DNA from: Bacteroidota bacterium | GTDB lineage: Bacteria; Bacteroidota; Bacteroidia; Cytophagales; Cytophagaceae | DNA length: 64,000 bases | Direction: 5' to 3' | NCBI GenBank assembly: GCA_023391415.1 | Contig: JAEWAY010000033.1 | Span: forward strand, 186,001 to 250,000 | Shown here: positions 1-6,894 of the stretch, one piece after another | Position numbering within the stretch: position 1 is the stretch's first letter | Layout of the letters: each line of letters opens with the position of its first letter | Translations under genes and position numbers: made by a program | The notes under the pieces: generated by a model | Database searches by the model: none | What the model was told of the DNA's origin: nothing | The model's input: only the letters and a program-made list of their open reading frames with translations

Positions 1-374
1 CTCTCTTTTTGCTCCGCGCCCAACGCGGTGGCTGAAACCACTTCCGCCTCTTGAATTCCTTTCAAAAGCTTATACTGCTTGTCAAACTCGAAAGCGATCT
101 GGGCAAGGTATCCTTCCCTTCCCTTTCTTGCCAGAAGATCAAAAAAAGCGGTAGTTAACCACCCTACTTTCCCTTTAAAGAGAGCGTTCATGATCGCCTT
201 CTTTTTGTCATGAGAAACGACGGGACTCTTTAATACCCTGACAAACTGAGGACTACTTTTCGCGATTTGAGCCAAAAGCAGCATATCTTTACCAACTTCC
301 TCAAGCGATCCTTTTTCTTTCGCGAGGCCAAGCAACGATTTGGCATATCTTGAAGCGACTATTGATTCTTTCAT
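1..374 (-). CDS. atpH: F1F0 ATP synthase delta subunit, 3' part missing at window edge
   Basis: Reading from the ATG at 374 gives an N-terminus MKESIVASRYAKSLLGLAKE followed by helical sequence with the family-typical 'SPxVSHDKKKAIMNALFKGK' pattern. This is the OSCP/delta subunit that links the F1 head to the peripheral b stalk. About 124 residues are visible out of roughly 180 expected; the C-terminal part lies beyond position 1. It starts only 3 bases after the atpF stop, so it is translated from the same mRNA in the usual order atpB-E-F-H. The remaining F1 genes (atpA, atpG and others) would be expected outside the window. Confidence 0.93.
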   Translation of the reverse strand, partial: MKESIVASRYAKSLLGLAKEKGSLEEVGKDMLLLAQIAKSSPQFVRVLKSPVVSHDKKKAIMNALFKGKVGWLTTAFFDLLARKGREGYLAQIAFEFDKQYKLLKGIQEAEVVSATALGAEQKE

Positions 375-377
375 AGT

Positions 378-872
378 CTAGCTTAGATTTACTTCTTTCA
401 TGTATACATCCACCAACTCTTTCTGAGCGTTAGGATTTTCCAGTTCTTTTCTGAGAAGCTTTTCAGCGATTTCAATGGAAAGACCCGCGGCCATATTTCT
501 AACTTCCGTCAAAGCGGCCTGTTTCTCATTATTGATGGCCGCCTTCGCGGCTTCTACTAGACGATTACTTTCAACCACCGCTTTGCCCTTCGCCTCCTCG
601 ACTATACCAGTCGCGGACTCATGAGCGAGTTTGAGTATCTGATCTCTTTCTACTCTGGCATCCTGCAACAACTTCTCATTTTCCGCTTTCAGGTTCTCCA
701 TTTCCAATCTGGCGCGTTTAGCGGACTCCAACGCTCCTTCGATAGCTCGTTCACGATCATCAAGGGCCGACAAAATCGGTTTCCAGGCAAACTTTCCCAA
801 TAAAAATAAAATGATCAGAAAAAGGGCGGTTTGCCAAAAGATTAATCCTAATCCGGGGGTTACTATATCCAT
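378..872 (-). CDS. atpF: F0 ATP synthase subunit b
   Basis: 164 residues. One N-terminal membrane helix (about residues 9-29, LIFWQTALFLIILFLL) is followed by a long highly charged coiled coil (about 35-155, rich in E, A, K and R). This is the classic architecture of subunit b, which forms the peripheral stator holding F1 against the rotating c-ring. The length is normal for the family. It lies between atpE (upstream, separated by a 90-base spacer that carries a strong hairpin) and atpH (3 bases downstream). The recognition is secure from topology and position. Confidence 0.96.
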   Translation of the reverse strand: MDIVTPGLGLIFWQTALFLIILFLLGKFAWKPILSALDDRERAIEGALESAKRARLEMENLKAENEKLLQDARVERDQILKLAHESATGIVEEAKGKAVVESNRLVEAAKAAINNEKQAALTEVRNMAAGLSIEIAEKLLRKELENPNAQKELVDVYMKEVNLS

Positions 873-918
873 TGTAGTTTATCTATAAGAATGTTTTGTT
901 ATTTTCTCAAATAAGAAA

Positions 919-952
919 ACTCCTGACATCAGCCTATCGCTGATGCAGGAGT
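919..952 (-). promoter_or_regulatory. Intercistronic hairpin between atpE and atpF
   Basis: Arms at 919-933 and 939-952 pair over 14 base pairs with one bulged A and a 5-base loop. The structure lies 10 bases past the atpE stop in the ATP synthase operon. On the transcribed strand it is followed by TTTCTTATTT, a broken U-tract. It could act as a leaky terminator or as a 3' stabiliser of the atpE message. Either would raise c-subunit output over subunit b, which fits the 8-15 copies of c per complex. The structure is seen in the sequence; the role is inferred. Confidence 0.7.
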
Positions 953-962
953 CAGATCTGAA

Positions 963-1208
963 TTACTTAAGAGCGACAAGAAGACAAACAACCACCGCGA
1001 ATAGCGCGACCCCTTCGATGAAGGCGGAAGCGATAAGCATCGCTGTCTGAATTTTACCACTTTCAGCAGGCTGTCTCGCGATTGATTCAACCGCGGTACC
1101 ACCAATTCTACCAATACCAAGACCCGCGCCTAGCGCCGCGATACCGGCCCCGATACTAGCACCAAGGAAAGCCCAGCCTAAGTCAGCCAGAAACATCATG
1201 TTAAACAT
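963..1208 (-). CDS. atpE: F0 ATP synthase subunit c
   Basis: 81 residues forming a two-helix hairpin: helix 1 with the glycine/alanine ladder GASIGAGIAALGAGLGIGRI, a polar loop containing ARQPE-like sequence (ARQPAES), and helix 2 with the ion-carrying glutamate in SAFIEGVALFA (about residue 65). The residues after the glutamate (GVA) and the absence of a helix-1 glutamine argue for a proton-type rather than sodium-type ring. The start may be any of Met1, Met4 or Met5, because the N-terminus MFNMMF offers three. It is part of the atpB-E-F-H operon. Confidence 0.95.
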   Translation of the reverse strand: MFNMMFLADLGWAFLGASIGAGIAALGAGLGIGRIGGTAVESIARQPAESGKIQTAMLIASAFIEGVALFAVVVCLLVALK

Positions 1209-1245
1209 AAGTAAACTATTTATAGTAAGTGAAACAAGTTTCTAA

Positions 1246-2307
1246 TTAATACAACGCTTTGTCCAGATCGTGATCGCTATGCGCGTGCTCCTCTACGGCG
1301 GCGCCAAGATACATCGCGGAAAGTAACGTAAATATATAGGCCTGAAGAATGGCCACAAACAATTCCAGAGCCATCATGAATATGGCGAATGGAAGGCTGA
1401 TCAGACTCGCCGCGGCGCTCTTGAATATAAAAATAAGACACAACAAGCTCAATATGATGATATGTCCGGCGGTAACGTTGGCGAATAACCTGACCATTAA
1501 GGAAAATGGCTTGGTAAACATACTAACTACTTCAATCGGCACCATCAAAAACTTGATCGGCAAAGGCAGTCCCGGAGGATTGAATATATGTCCCCAGTAA
1601 TACTTGTTACCCGAAAAGCAGGTGATGATAAATGTAAACAAAGCCAGTACCATGGTTACCGCGAGATTTCCGGTGAGGTTAGCTCCGCCCGGAACCAAAC
1701 CCAGCATATTGTTAAACCAAATGAAAAAGAAAATGGTAAGCAGATAAGGCATGAAACGCTGATACTTGGGCCCGATCATACTTTTCGCGATATCATCCCT
1801 TATATAAATAATGATGGGCTCGAAAAAAGACTGCATGCCACTGGGAGCGGCGACCGGATTTTTCTTATACTTGCCGGCGATCGATAGGAATATAACCAGC
1901 AAAAGTACAATACTAAGGAATAACGACGCGACATTCTTCGTTATGGAGAGATCATAAAAAACCTCATTCGGATTCTCGGAATGAATATGGTCATGGCTAT
2001 CCAGCGTGTACCCCATGTAGGAGCGGGTCTCATTATGAAACCTGGAAGACATGAAAAACACGAATCCTTTCTCTTGCGAATATAAAATAACGGGCAAGGG
2101 CGCGCTAATATGAAGATCTCCTATGGTCGCCAAATGCCATTCATGGGAGTCTACGATATGGTGCATGATCGTTTCACCAGGATTAAACTCCTCCTTTACC
2201 GGCTCAACAACTGACTCATTCGAAGCGGAAGCGCTAACAGGCTCCGCGCAAGCGAGATAGGAACCACTAAGAACGAATAATAAAAGTAATCTTATAATGC
2301 TTTTCAT
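1246..2307 (-). CDS. atpB: F0 ATP synthase subunit a
   Basis: 353 residues, with an N-terminal signal-like segment (LLLLFVLSGSYLACA) and a long periplasmic-type extension before the membrane core. This extension is typical of Bacteroidota AtpB and makes it longer than the roughly 270-residue E. coli protein. The core has five or more hydrophobic helices. The segment KPFSLMVRLFANVTAGH holds the essential arginine that faces the c-ring glutamate. The protein ends with a short acidic and histidine-rich tail (EEHAHSDHDLD). It is preceded by two small membrane genes (atpZ and a 129-residue protein) and followed 37 bases later by atpE. It forms the proton half-channels of F0. Confidence 0.96.
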   Translation of the reverse strand: MKSIIRLLLLFVLSGSYLACAEPVSASASNESVVEPVKEEFNPGETIMHHIVDSHEWHLATIGDLHISAPLPVILYSQEKGFVFFMSSRFHNETRSYMGYTLDSHDHIHSENPNEVFYDLSITKNVASLFLSIVLLLVIFLSIAGKYKKNPVAAPSGMQSFFEPIIIYIRDDIAKSMIGPKYQRFMPYLLTIFFFIWFNNMLGLVPGGANLTGNLAVTMVLALFTFIITCFSGNKYYWGHIFNPPGLPLPIKFLMVPIEVVSMFTKPFSLMVRLFANVTAGHIIILSLLCLIFIFKSAAASLISLPFAIFMMALELFVAILQAYIFTLLSAMYLGAAVEEHAHSDHDLDKALY

Positions 2308-2311
2308 TGCT

Positions 2312-2701
2312 CTACTTAAAATCGTGGCGCAAGTTACGTATTAAGGTATAAATTTCAAATGAAGTGTATACCAAATACAAGTACATAAAGTTTAAAACGA
2401 ATCCGATTTTGTATTCAACTTGGAAAAATGCAAAGCAAAATACATATATTAATGATAAAAGAAAGCGCATGCCCATACTCGTAAAATAAAACACATGGAA
2501 CTCTTGAACGCTTTTTAAACCTTGCGACGCGATAAAATGCCCTATGACAATAACCAGAAAAAAGAAAAAATTGCTATACCAATAGGTATAATGCACAATA
2601 ATATTTTCACCCCAGAGCTTCCATCCCAGATAGCCGGAGATATTGATCAAAAAAAATATCAGTAGAACCTGTTTATAGAAAGAATGTCGTTTTGCTTCCA
2701 T
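2312..2701 (-). CDS. Four-helix membrane protein in the atp operon (AtpI-like position)
   Basis: 129 residues, very hydrophobic and aromatic, with about four predicted membrane segments (near residues 10-30, 40-60, 70-92 and 98-118) and a basic C-terminus. No motif identifies it outright. It lies between atpZ (9 bases upstream) and atpB (4 bases downstream). This is the place where other bacteria keep AtpI/UncI, which helps c-ring assembly and has the same size and four-helix topology. A role in F0 assembly is inferred from position and topology only. Confidence 0.7.
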   Translation of the reverse strand: MEAKRHSFYKQVLLIFFLINISGYLGWKLWGENIIVHYTYWYSNFFFFLVIVIGHFIASQGLKSVQEFHVFYFTSMGMRFLLSLIYVFCFAFFQVEYKIGFVLNFMYLYLVYTSFEIYTLIRNLRHDFK

Positions 2702-2710
2702 ACCCGATAT

Positions 2711-2932
2711 TTACCTTGTTACAGATTTAATCACAAAGTAAATAGAAGAAATGACAGCAAACAACAATAAAAAAACAGTAAATAAATGACTTTTGACTTC
2801 AAAGTAGGCGTCCAGCTTCATTCCGGCCCAGGCCGCGAGACAAAAAGTAACCACCATTTGCATCGCGATACCGGAAAACTTCACATAAGTTTTAAGCTGA
2901 TTTTTCCTTTGCCCGTTCTTGTCCAAGCTCAT
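2711..2932 (-). CDS. atpZ: AtpZ/AtpI-family small membrane protein
   Basis: 73 residues with a short basic N-terminus and two membrane helices (about residues 20-40 and 48-68). The pattern KFSGIAMQMVVTF ... AWAGMKLD matches the F0F1-ATPase gene 1 (AtpZ) family, in which 'GxxxQM' and 'GxxLD' are recurrent. AtpZ/AtpI proteins are accessory factors for F0 assembly or metal uptake. The start at 2932 lies inside the bactofilin gene and overlaps its end by 41 bases in another frame, so translation may be coupled to it. Confidence 0.8.
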   Translation of the reverse strand: MSLDKNGQRKNQLKTYVKFSGIAMQMVVTFCLAAWAGMKLDAYFEVKSHLFTVFLLLFAVISSIYFVIKSVTR

Positions 2933-3314
2933 TCACACCTTTCTTAAGATCTTTAACTACCGCTCCCATTTTGCAGCTTCCGTTTATAACAGCGCCTTCC
3001 TCTACCCTCAGCTTATTCGTATTGATATCGCCATTTATAACAGCGGTCGGTTTCAATATAAGCAGGTCGGACACTTCCACTACTCCGGTAATGTTGCCCG
3101 CGATCTCCGCGTTTTGGGCGTATACATTGCCATGAATCTCCGCGGTCTGACCAATATTGATTTTCGCTTTCGTTTTTAGATTACCTATAAGTTTTCCATC
3201 TACGGATATATTGCCTACTGTATCAATATTTCCCTCTATAACCGTCCCTTTTCCAATGATGGTGCTCGATTTGATTATCTCGGCCATTTCTTTTTTATCG
3301 GCTTTCGCGAACAT
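2892..3314 (-). CDS. Bactofilin (polymer-forming cytoskeletal protein)
   Basis: About 140 residues. The body is a right-handed beta-helix of short repeats (IIGKGTVIEGNI, ISVDGKLIGNL, INIGQTAEIHGNV, AEIAGNITGVV, ILKPTAVINGDI, LRVEEGAVINGS), the hallmark of bactofilins. These proteins polymerise without nucleotide on the inner face of the membrane. A charged tail follows. The start is placed at the ATG at 3314 (MFAKADKKEM), since an ATG 30 bases earlier would overlap the M23 gene. It sits 16 bases after that gene; bactofilin/M23 pairs are common and link cell-wall remodelling to cell shape. Confidence 0.9.
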   Translation of the reverse strand: MFAKADKKEMAEIIKSSTIIGKGTVIEGNIDTVGNISVDGKLIGNLKTKAKINIGQTAEIHGNVYAQNAEIAGNITGVVEVSDLLILKPTAVINGDINTNKLRVEEGAVINGSCKMGAVVKDLKKGVNELGQERAKEKSA

Positions 3315-3330
3315 ATAAACACTATTTTTT

Positions 3331-4185
3331 TTAAAATGAAACAAAATATTCAGGATTCACTATTCGGGAATCAAGCCAGGTTTCGACTCCCAGCACCGGC
3401 AGATCCGACTCTCCAATGATTCCAACGACGTCTCCTCCTTTTATCACATTGCCTTCCCGTACATTTACCTGACCAATGAAAATATACTTGACCAGGAGAT
3501 TAAGTTTCGCGGAATGCGCAATCACCAGATTGACGTCCTTAGATACGCTATGATGGACAATCACTCCGTCAACCATCGCGACGACAGGCACACCTGAAGT
3601 CGTGTATAGCTCTATGCCCTTGGCGCCCTCCTGAGGACTAAACCTGGCTTTCAAAATTCCTTCCACCGGAGTATAAAAAGCAACGCCGTCAAAGGCGATT
3701 ATATTATCCGCCAATTCAGAGGCAAAATCTTCATTCTCAAATTTAGCCCGAAGTATGGAATCCTCCGGCAACATGCCAGCGTCTATTACGATCCCTCCAT
3801 TCTCAAAGTTGTTATTTTTTATATTATCTTCGTTATATTTTAATACTTCACCGGTTATCAGCATTTTAAATTGATTTATATATTGATCTTTACGATCAAG
3901 TTCAAAAGACAACGAATCCACTTTGGAAGACAGAATAATAGTCCGTTTGGCTACCTCGAGCTGAGCGTATTCGGGATTGAACCATTTTGCCAGAACAGTC
4001 GAAATCAAATAGACGGAAAGAAAAAAGAAGAAAATAAACACGGACATGGCAAGCACAATTAATTTGACGTTCGTGAAACGATACGTGCTACGTATAGCGA
4101 AATTTTCCTCATTCCGAATAATTAAAATAAATCTATTCGTTAACCAATTATAAAATGTATTTTTAAATTTCAAGAGTTGTTTCAA
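3331..4185 (-). CDS. Degenerate M23 (LytM) domain membrane protein
   Basis: 284 residues. A basic cytoplasmic N-terminus (NRFILIIRNEENF), one membrane helix (about 42-66), a coiled region and a C-terminal LytM fold (about 160-280) match the M23 proteins paired with bactofilins. The zinc-site residues are all replaced: the HxGxD motif reads AKGIE, the YxHL motif reads YIFI, and the HLHFE motif reads VLGVE. It is therefore probably an inactive scaffold or amidase activator, like EnvC. The start is a TTG at 4185; the conserved N-terminal segment supports it over the later Met47. It is divergent from sprE. Confidence 0.85.
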   Translation of the reverse strand: MKQLLKFKNTFYNWLTNRFILIIRNEENFAIRSTYRFTNVKLIVLAMSVFIFFFFLSVYLISTVLAKWFNPEYAQLEVAKRTIILSSKVDSLSFELDRKDQYINQFKMLITGEVLKYNEDNIKNNNFENGGIVIDAGMLPEDSILRAKFENEDFASELADNIIAFDGVAFYTPVEGILKARFSPQEGAKGIELYTTSGVPVVAMVDGVIVHHSVSKDVNLVIAHSAKLNLLVKYIFIGQVNVREGNVIKGGDVVGIIGESDLPVLGVETWLDSRIVNPEYFVSF

Positions 4186-4285
4186 ATTTTAAAGGTTGTA
4201 CAGGCAAATTAACCAAAATTTTATTTTCCTATTGAAGACAATAATTCAATATTTCAATATAACTCTGAGAAGCGGGATTTTCACG

Positions 4286-6877
4286 ATGGCTGGCATCATG
4301 CTCATCACGATACTCCTTACCGGGTGCTCCCAACATAAAAACGCTTTAGTAAACAAAGCGTTTCACAATACAACGGCTCGCTACAACGCTTATTTTCTCG
4401 CCCGAGAACGAATGAAGGAAGTAGAGCGAAAAATAGCGGAAGGTCACGTCGACGACTACAACAAGATTCTTACCATTTATCCTCTGGTCAACGAATCGTC
4501 TCAAGGAGCGATCAAGAGCGATCTCGAATATATTATTACGAAAGCGGCCCTTCCCATCAACAAGCATCAAAACAGCAAATGGGTCGACGACAGTTATAAC
4601 CTGATCGGAAAAGCCAGGCTTTATCAAAAAGAATACGCCCTCGCCACGCGAACATTCAAGTACGTAAATACTAAAAGCGAGGACAAGGTCGCCCGTCACG
4701 AAGCGATGATTTTATTGCTGCGCGCCTATCTGGACAGTCTTCAGATTGAAAGCGCCCGGGCCACCAACGAGTATCTTGGTAAGGAAAAAATCACCGAAGT
4801 CAACGCGGCGGAGCTATACCTCGCCAAAGCGGCCCTTTACCAAACGGAAGAAGATTTCCCCAAAACTCGAATGAGTCTTGAAACCGCGTTGCCTTATCTA
4901 AAAAAGAGCGATCGCAAAGCCAGAACGCATTTTATCATCGGTCAGATTTATCAGATGGAAGGCAATGACCAAAAGGCCTATGAAAGCTATATGAACGTTT
5001 TCAAGAACAATCCTCCTTATGAGTTGTTTTTCTACGCTCGTCTTTATATCGCTCAAGTCAGTTCTCTCGCGGCCAGCGACCAGAAAAAAATTGACAAATA
5101 CTTCAGAAAGCTTTTAAAGGATCAAAAAAACCTGGAATACAGAGATAAGATATACTATGAAAAAGGCAAATATGAGCTAAAGAACAACCGGTTGCCCGAA
5201 GCGATTACGAACTTTGAAACTTCCATCATGGAAAATAAGGCTAATCAGTTCCAAAAAGCGCGTTCCTATCTGGCTCTGGCCAATATTTACTACGACCGGC
5301 TTCAAAAATTCCAGTTGTCGAAACTATACTTTGACAGTACGGTTACTCTCTGGGATCAGAAAGATAAGGATTACGAATGGATCGAGAATCGTCAGAAAAT
5401 TCTGACGGAATTTGTAGGTTATTATGAAACGGTACAACGTGAAGACAGTTTGCAAAGACTGGCGAAAATGGATTCTGTAAGTCTATCCAGACTAATTGAC
5501 GAAATAATTGAACAGGAAGAGCTCGCGGAAAGAGAACGCGTCCGCAAAGAAGCGCTCGCGGAAAAAAGAAGACAGCAAAGTCTCGCCATAGAACAGGACC
5601 AAGATCAGTTTCCTCAATTAAATACACCTAACAGAGGCCCGCAGGTATGGTATTTTTACAATACAACCCTCGTGGCAAAAGGCAAAACGGAGTTTAGAAA
5701 ACTCTGGGGCAATCGCCCGCTCGAGGACAATTGGCGAAGATCCAATAAACAGTCGATGATTAGTTTTGACGTTCCTGAAACAATAGAAGAAATCGAAGAA
5801 GTCGACATTGACAACACTCAGGATTCCTTACTGGCTCTAAAAGCGAGAAAAGAAACCATGTATAGCGCTATTCCTTTTTCGAAACAGGATCTCGACAGTT
5901 CCAACGCCCGGCTCGAAGACGGTTTGTTCAACCTCGGGAAAATCTATAATCAGAAACTCCTTGAGCAGGACAACTCAATCGCGTCGTTTATACAACTAAT
6001 AGAACGATTTCCTCAATCTGAGCTAAAGCCGGAAGTATATTATTTTCTTTACCTCATATATAAAAGTCTGAATGATGAAAAGTACCTTGTATATCAGAAC
6101 CTACTGTTTGACGAGTTTCCCCAAAGCACTTACTCGAAACTCATAAAGAATCCGAACTACCTGGTGGAAAGCAAAATTACCAACCAGAAAGCGGAAGCCA
6201 TATACAAACAAGCGTTCGCGTTATACAAAGGGGGCATGTACATCTCCTCCGACAGTTTGCTCTCGACGATCAACGTCCTGTATCCGGACAATGACATCCA
6301 GGATAAAATCGCCCTTCTAAGCGTACAGAATAAAGGAAAGACTGTAAATCCGTACTTGTACACAAAATACCTGGAAGAATTCGTCGAACGCAACCCTAAC
6401 AGTTCATTGATTCCGGCGGCAAACGATCTGATCGACAAAACAAAAGACTATATTGAAAGACAAAAAGAATCAGGAATCGCTCTTGAGAACCAGACAAAGT
6501 ACATGAGAAGTTTCAACCGTCCCCATTCTTTTGTCGTCATGTACAGCGCCAACCAGCTAAATGGCGATCGACTCAAAACCGAACTTGCCAAATACAATAC
6601 CCTGAAAAAATACTCCATATCGACACCTGAGGACAAAAACCTTTTTGAAAACTCCGTAGCGCTCTATATCACGGGCTTTCCTGACAAAGATTCCGCAAAA
6701 AAGTACATGGACCAACTGTGTGAAAAGGATAAGCTATTGTCAAAATATGGCAACAATTGCACACCTTTTATTATTAGTTCCGATAACTTTGTAATCCTCG
6801 AACGATCCGGAGATCTGACCTCTTATATGGACTTCTTTAAAAAGAATTACAATGATCGTTTGATATATGGAGAGTAG
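4286..6877 (+). CDS. sprE: T9SS/gliding lipoprotein SprE (PorW), TPR protein
   Basis: About 863 residues from the ATG at 4286. Lipobox LLTGC lies at residues 10-14, followed by the family-diagnostic NKAFHNTTARYNAYFLARERM. Several TPR-like helical repeats run through residues 90-370 and again near 560-720, with an E/R-rich coiled stretch around 410-450. SprE/PorW is an outer-membrane lipoprotein that connects the T9SS PorKN ring to the translocon and is needed for secretion and gliding. TTG starts at 4196 or 4232 would give a more basic signal peptide; I prefer ATG because it leaves room for divergent promoters. It is followed 17 bases later by the PBP gene. Confidence 0.88.
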   Translation: MAGIMLITILLTGCSQHKNALVNKAFHNTTARYNAYFLARERMKEVERKIAEGHVDDYNKILTIYPLVNESSQGAIKSDLEYIITKAALPINKHQNSKWVDDSYNLIGKARLYQKEYALATRTFKYVNTKSEDKVARHEAMILLLRAYLDSLQIESARATNEYLGKEKITEVNAAELYLAKAALYQTEEDFPKTRMSLETALPYLKKSDRKARTHFIIGQIYQMEGNDQKAYESYMNVFKNNPPYELFFYARLYIAQVSSLAASDQKKIDKYFRKLLKDQKNLEYRDKIYYEKGKYELKNNRLPEAITNFETSIMENKANQFQKARSYLALANIYYDRLQKFQLSKLYFDSTVTLWDQKDKDYEWIENRQKILTEFVGYYETVQREDSLQRLAKMDSVSLSRLIDEIIEQEELAERERVRKEALAEKRRQQSLAIEQDQDQFPQLNTPNRGPQVWYFYNTTLVAKGKTEFRKLWGNRPLEDNWRRSNKQSMISFDVPETIEEIEEVDIDNTQDSLLALKARKETMYSAIPFSKQDLDSSNARLEDGLFNLGKIYNQKLLEQDNSIASFIQLIERFPQSELKPEVYYFLYLIYKSLNDEKYLVYQNLLFDEFPQSTYSKLIKNPNYLVESKITNQKAEAIYKQAFALYKGGMYISSDSLLSTINVLYPDNDIQDKIALLSVQNKGKTVNPYLYTKYLEEFVERNPNSSLIPAANDLIDKTKDYIERQKESGIALENQTKYMRSFNRPHSFVVMYSANQLNGDRLKTELAKYNTLKKYSISTPEDKNLFENSVALYITGFPDKDSAKKYMDQLCEKDKLLSKYGNNCTPFIISSDNFVILERSGDLTSYMDFFKKNYNDRLIYGE

Positions 6878-6894
6878 TTTTCGTATAAAATGTT

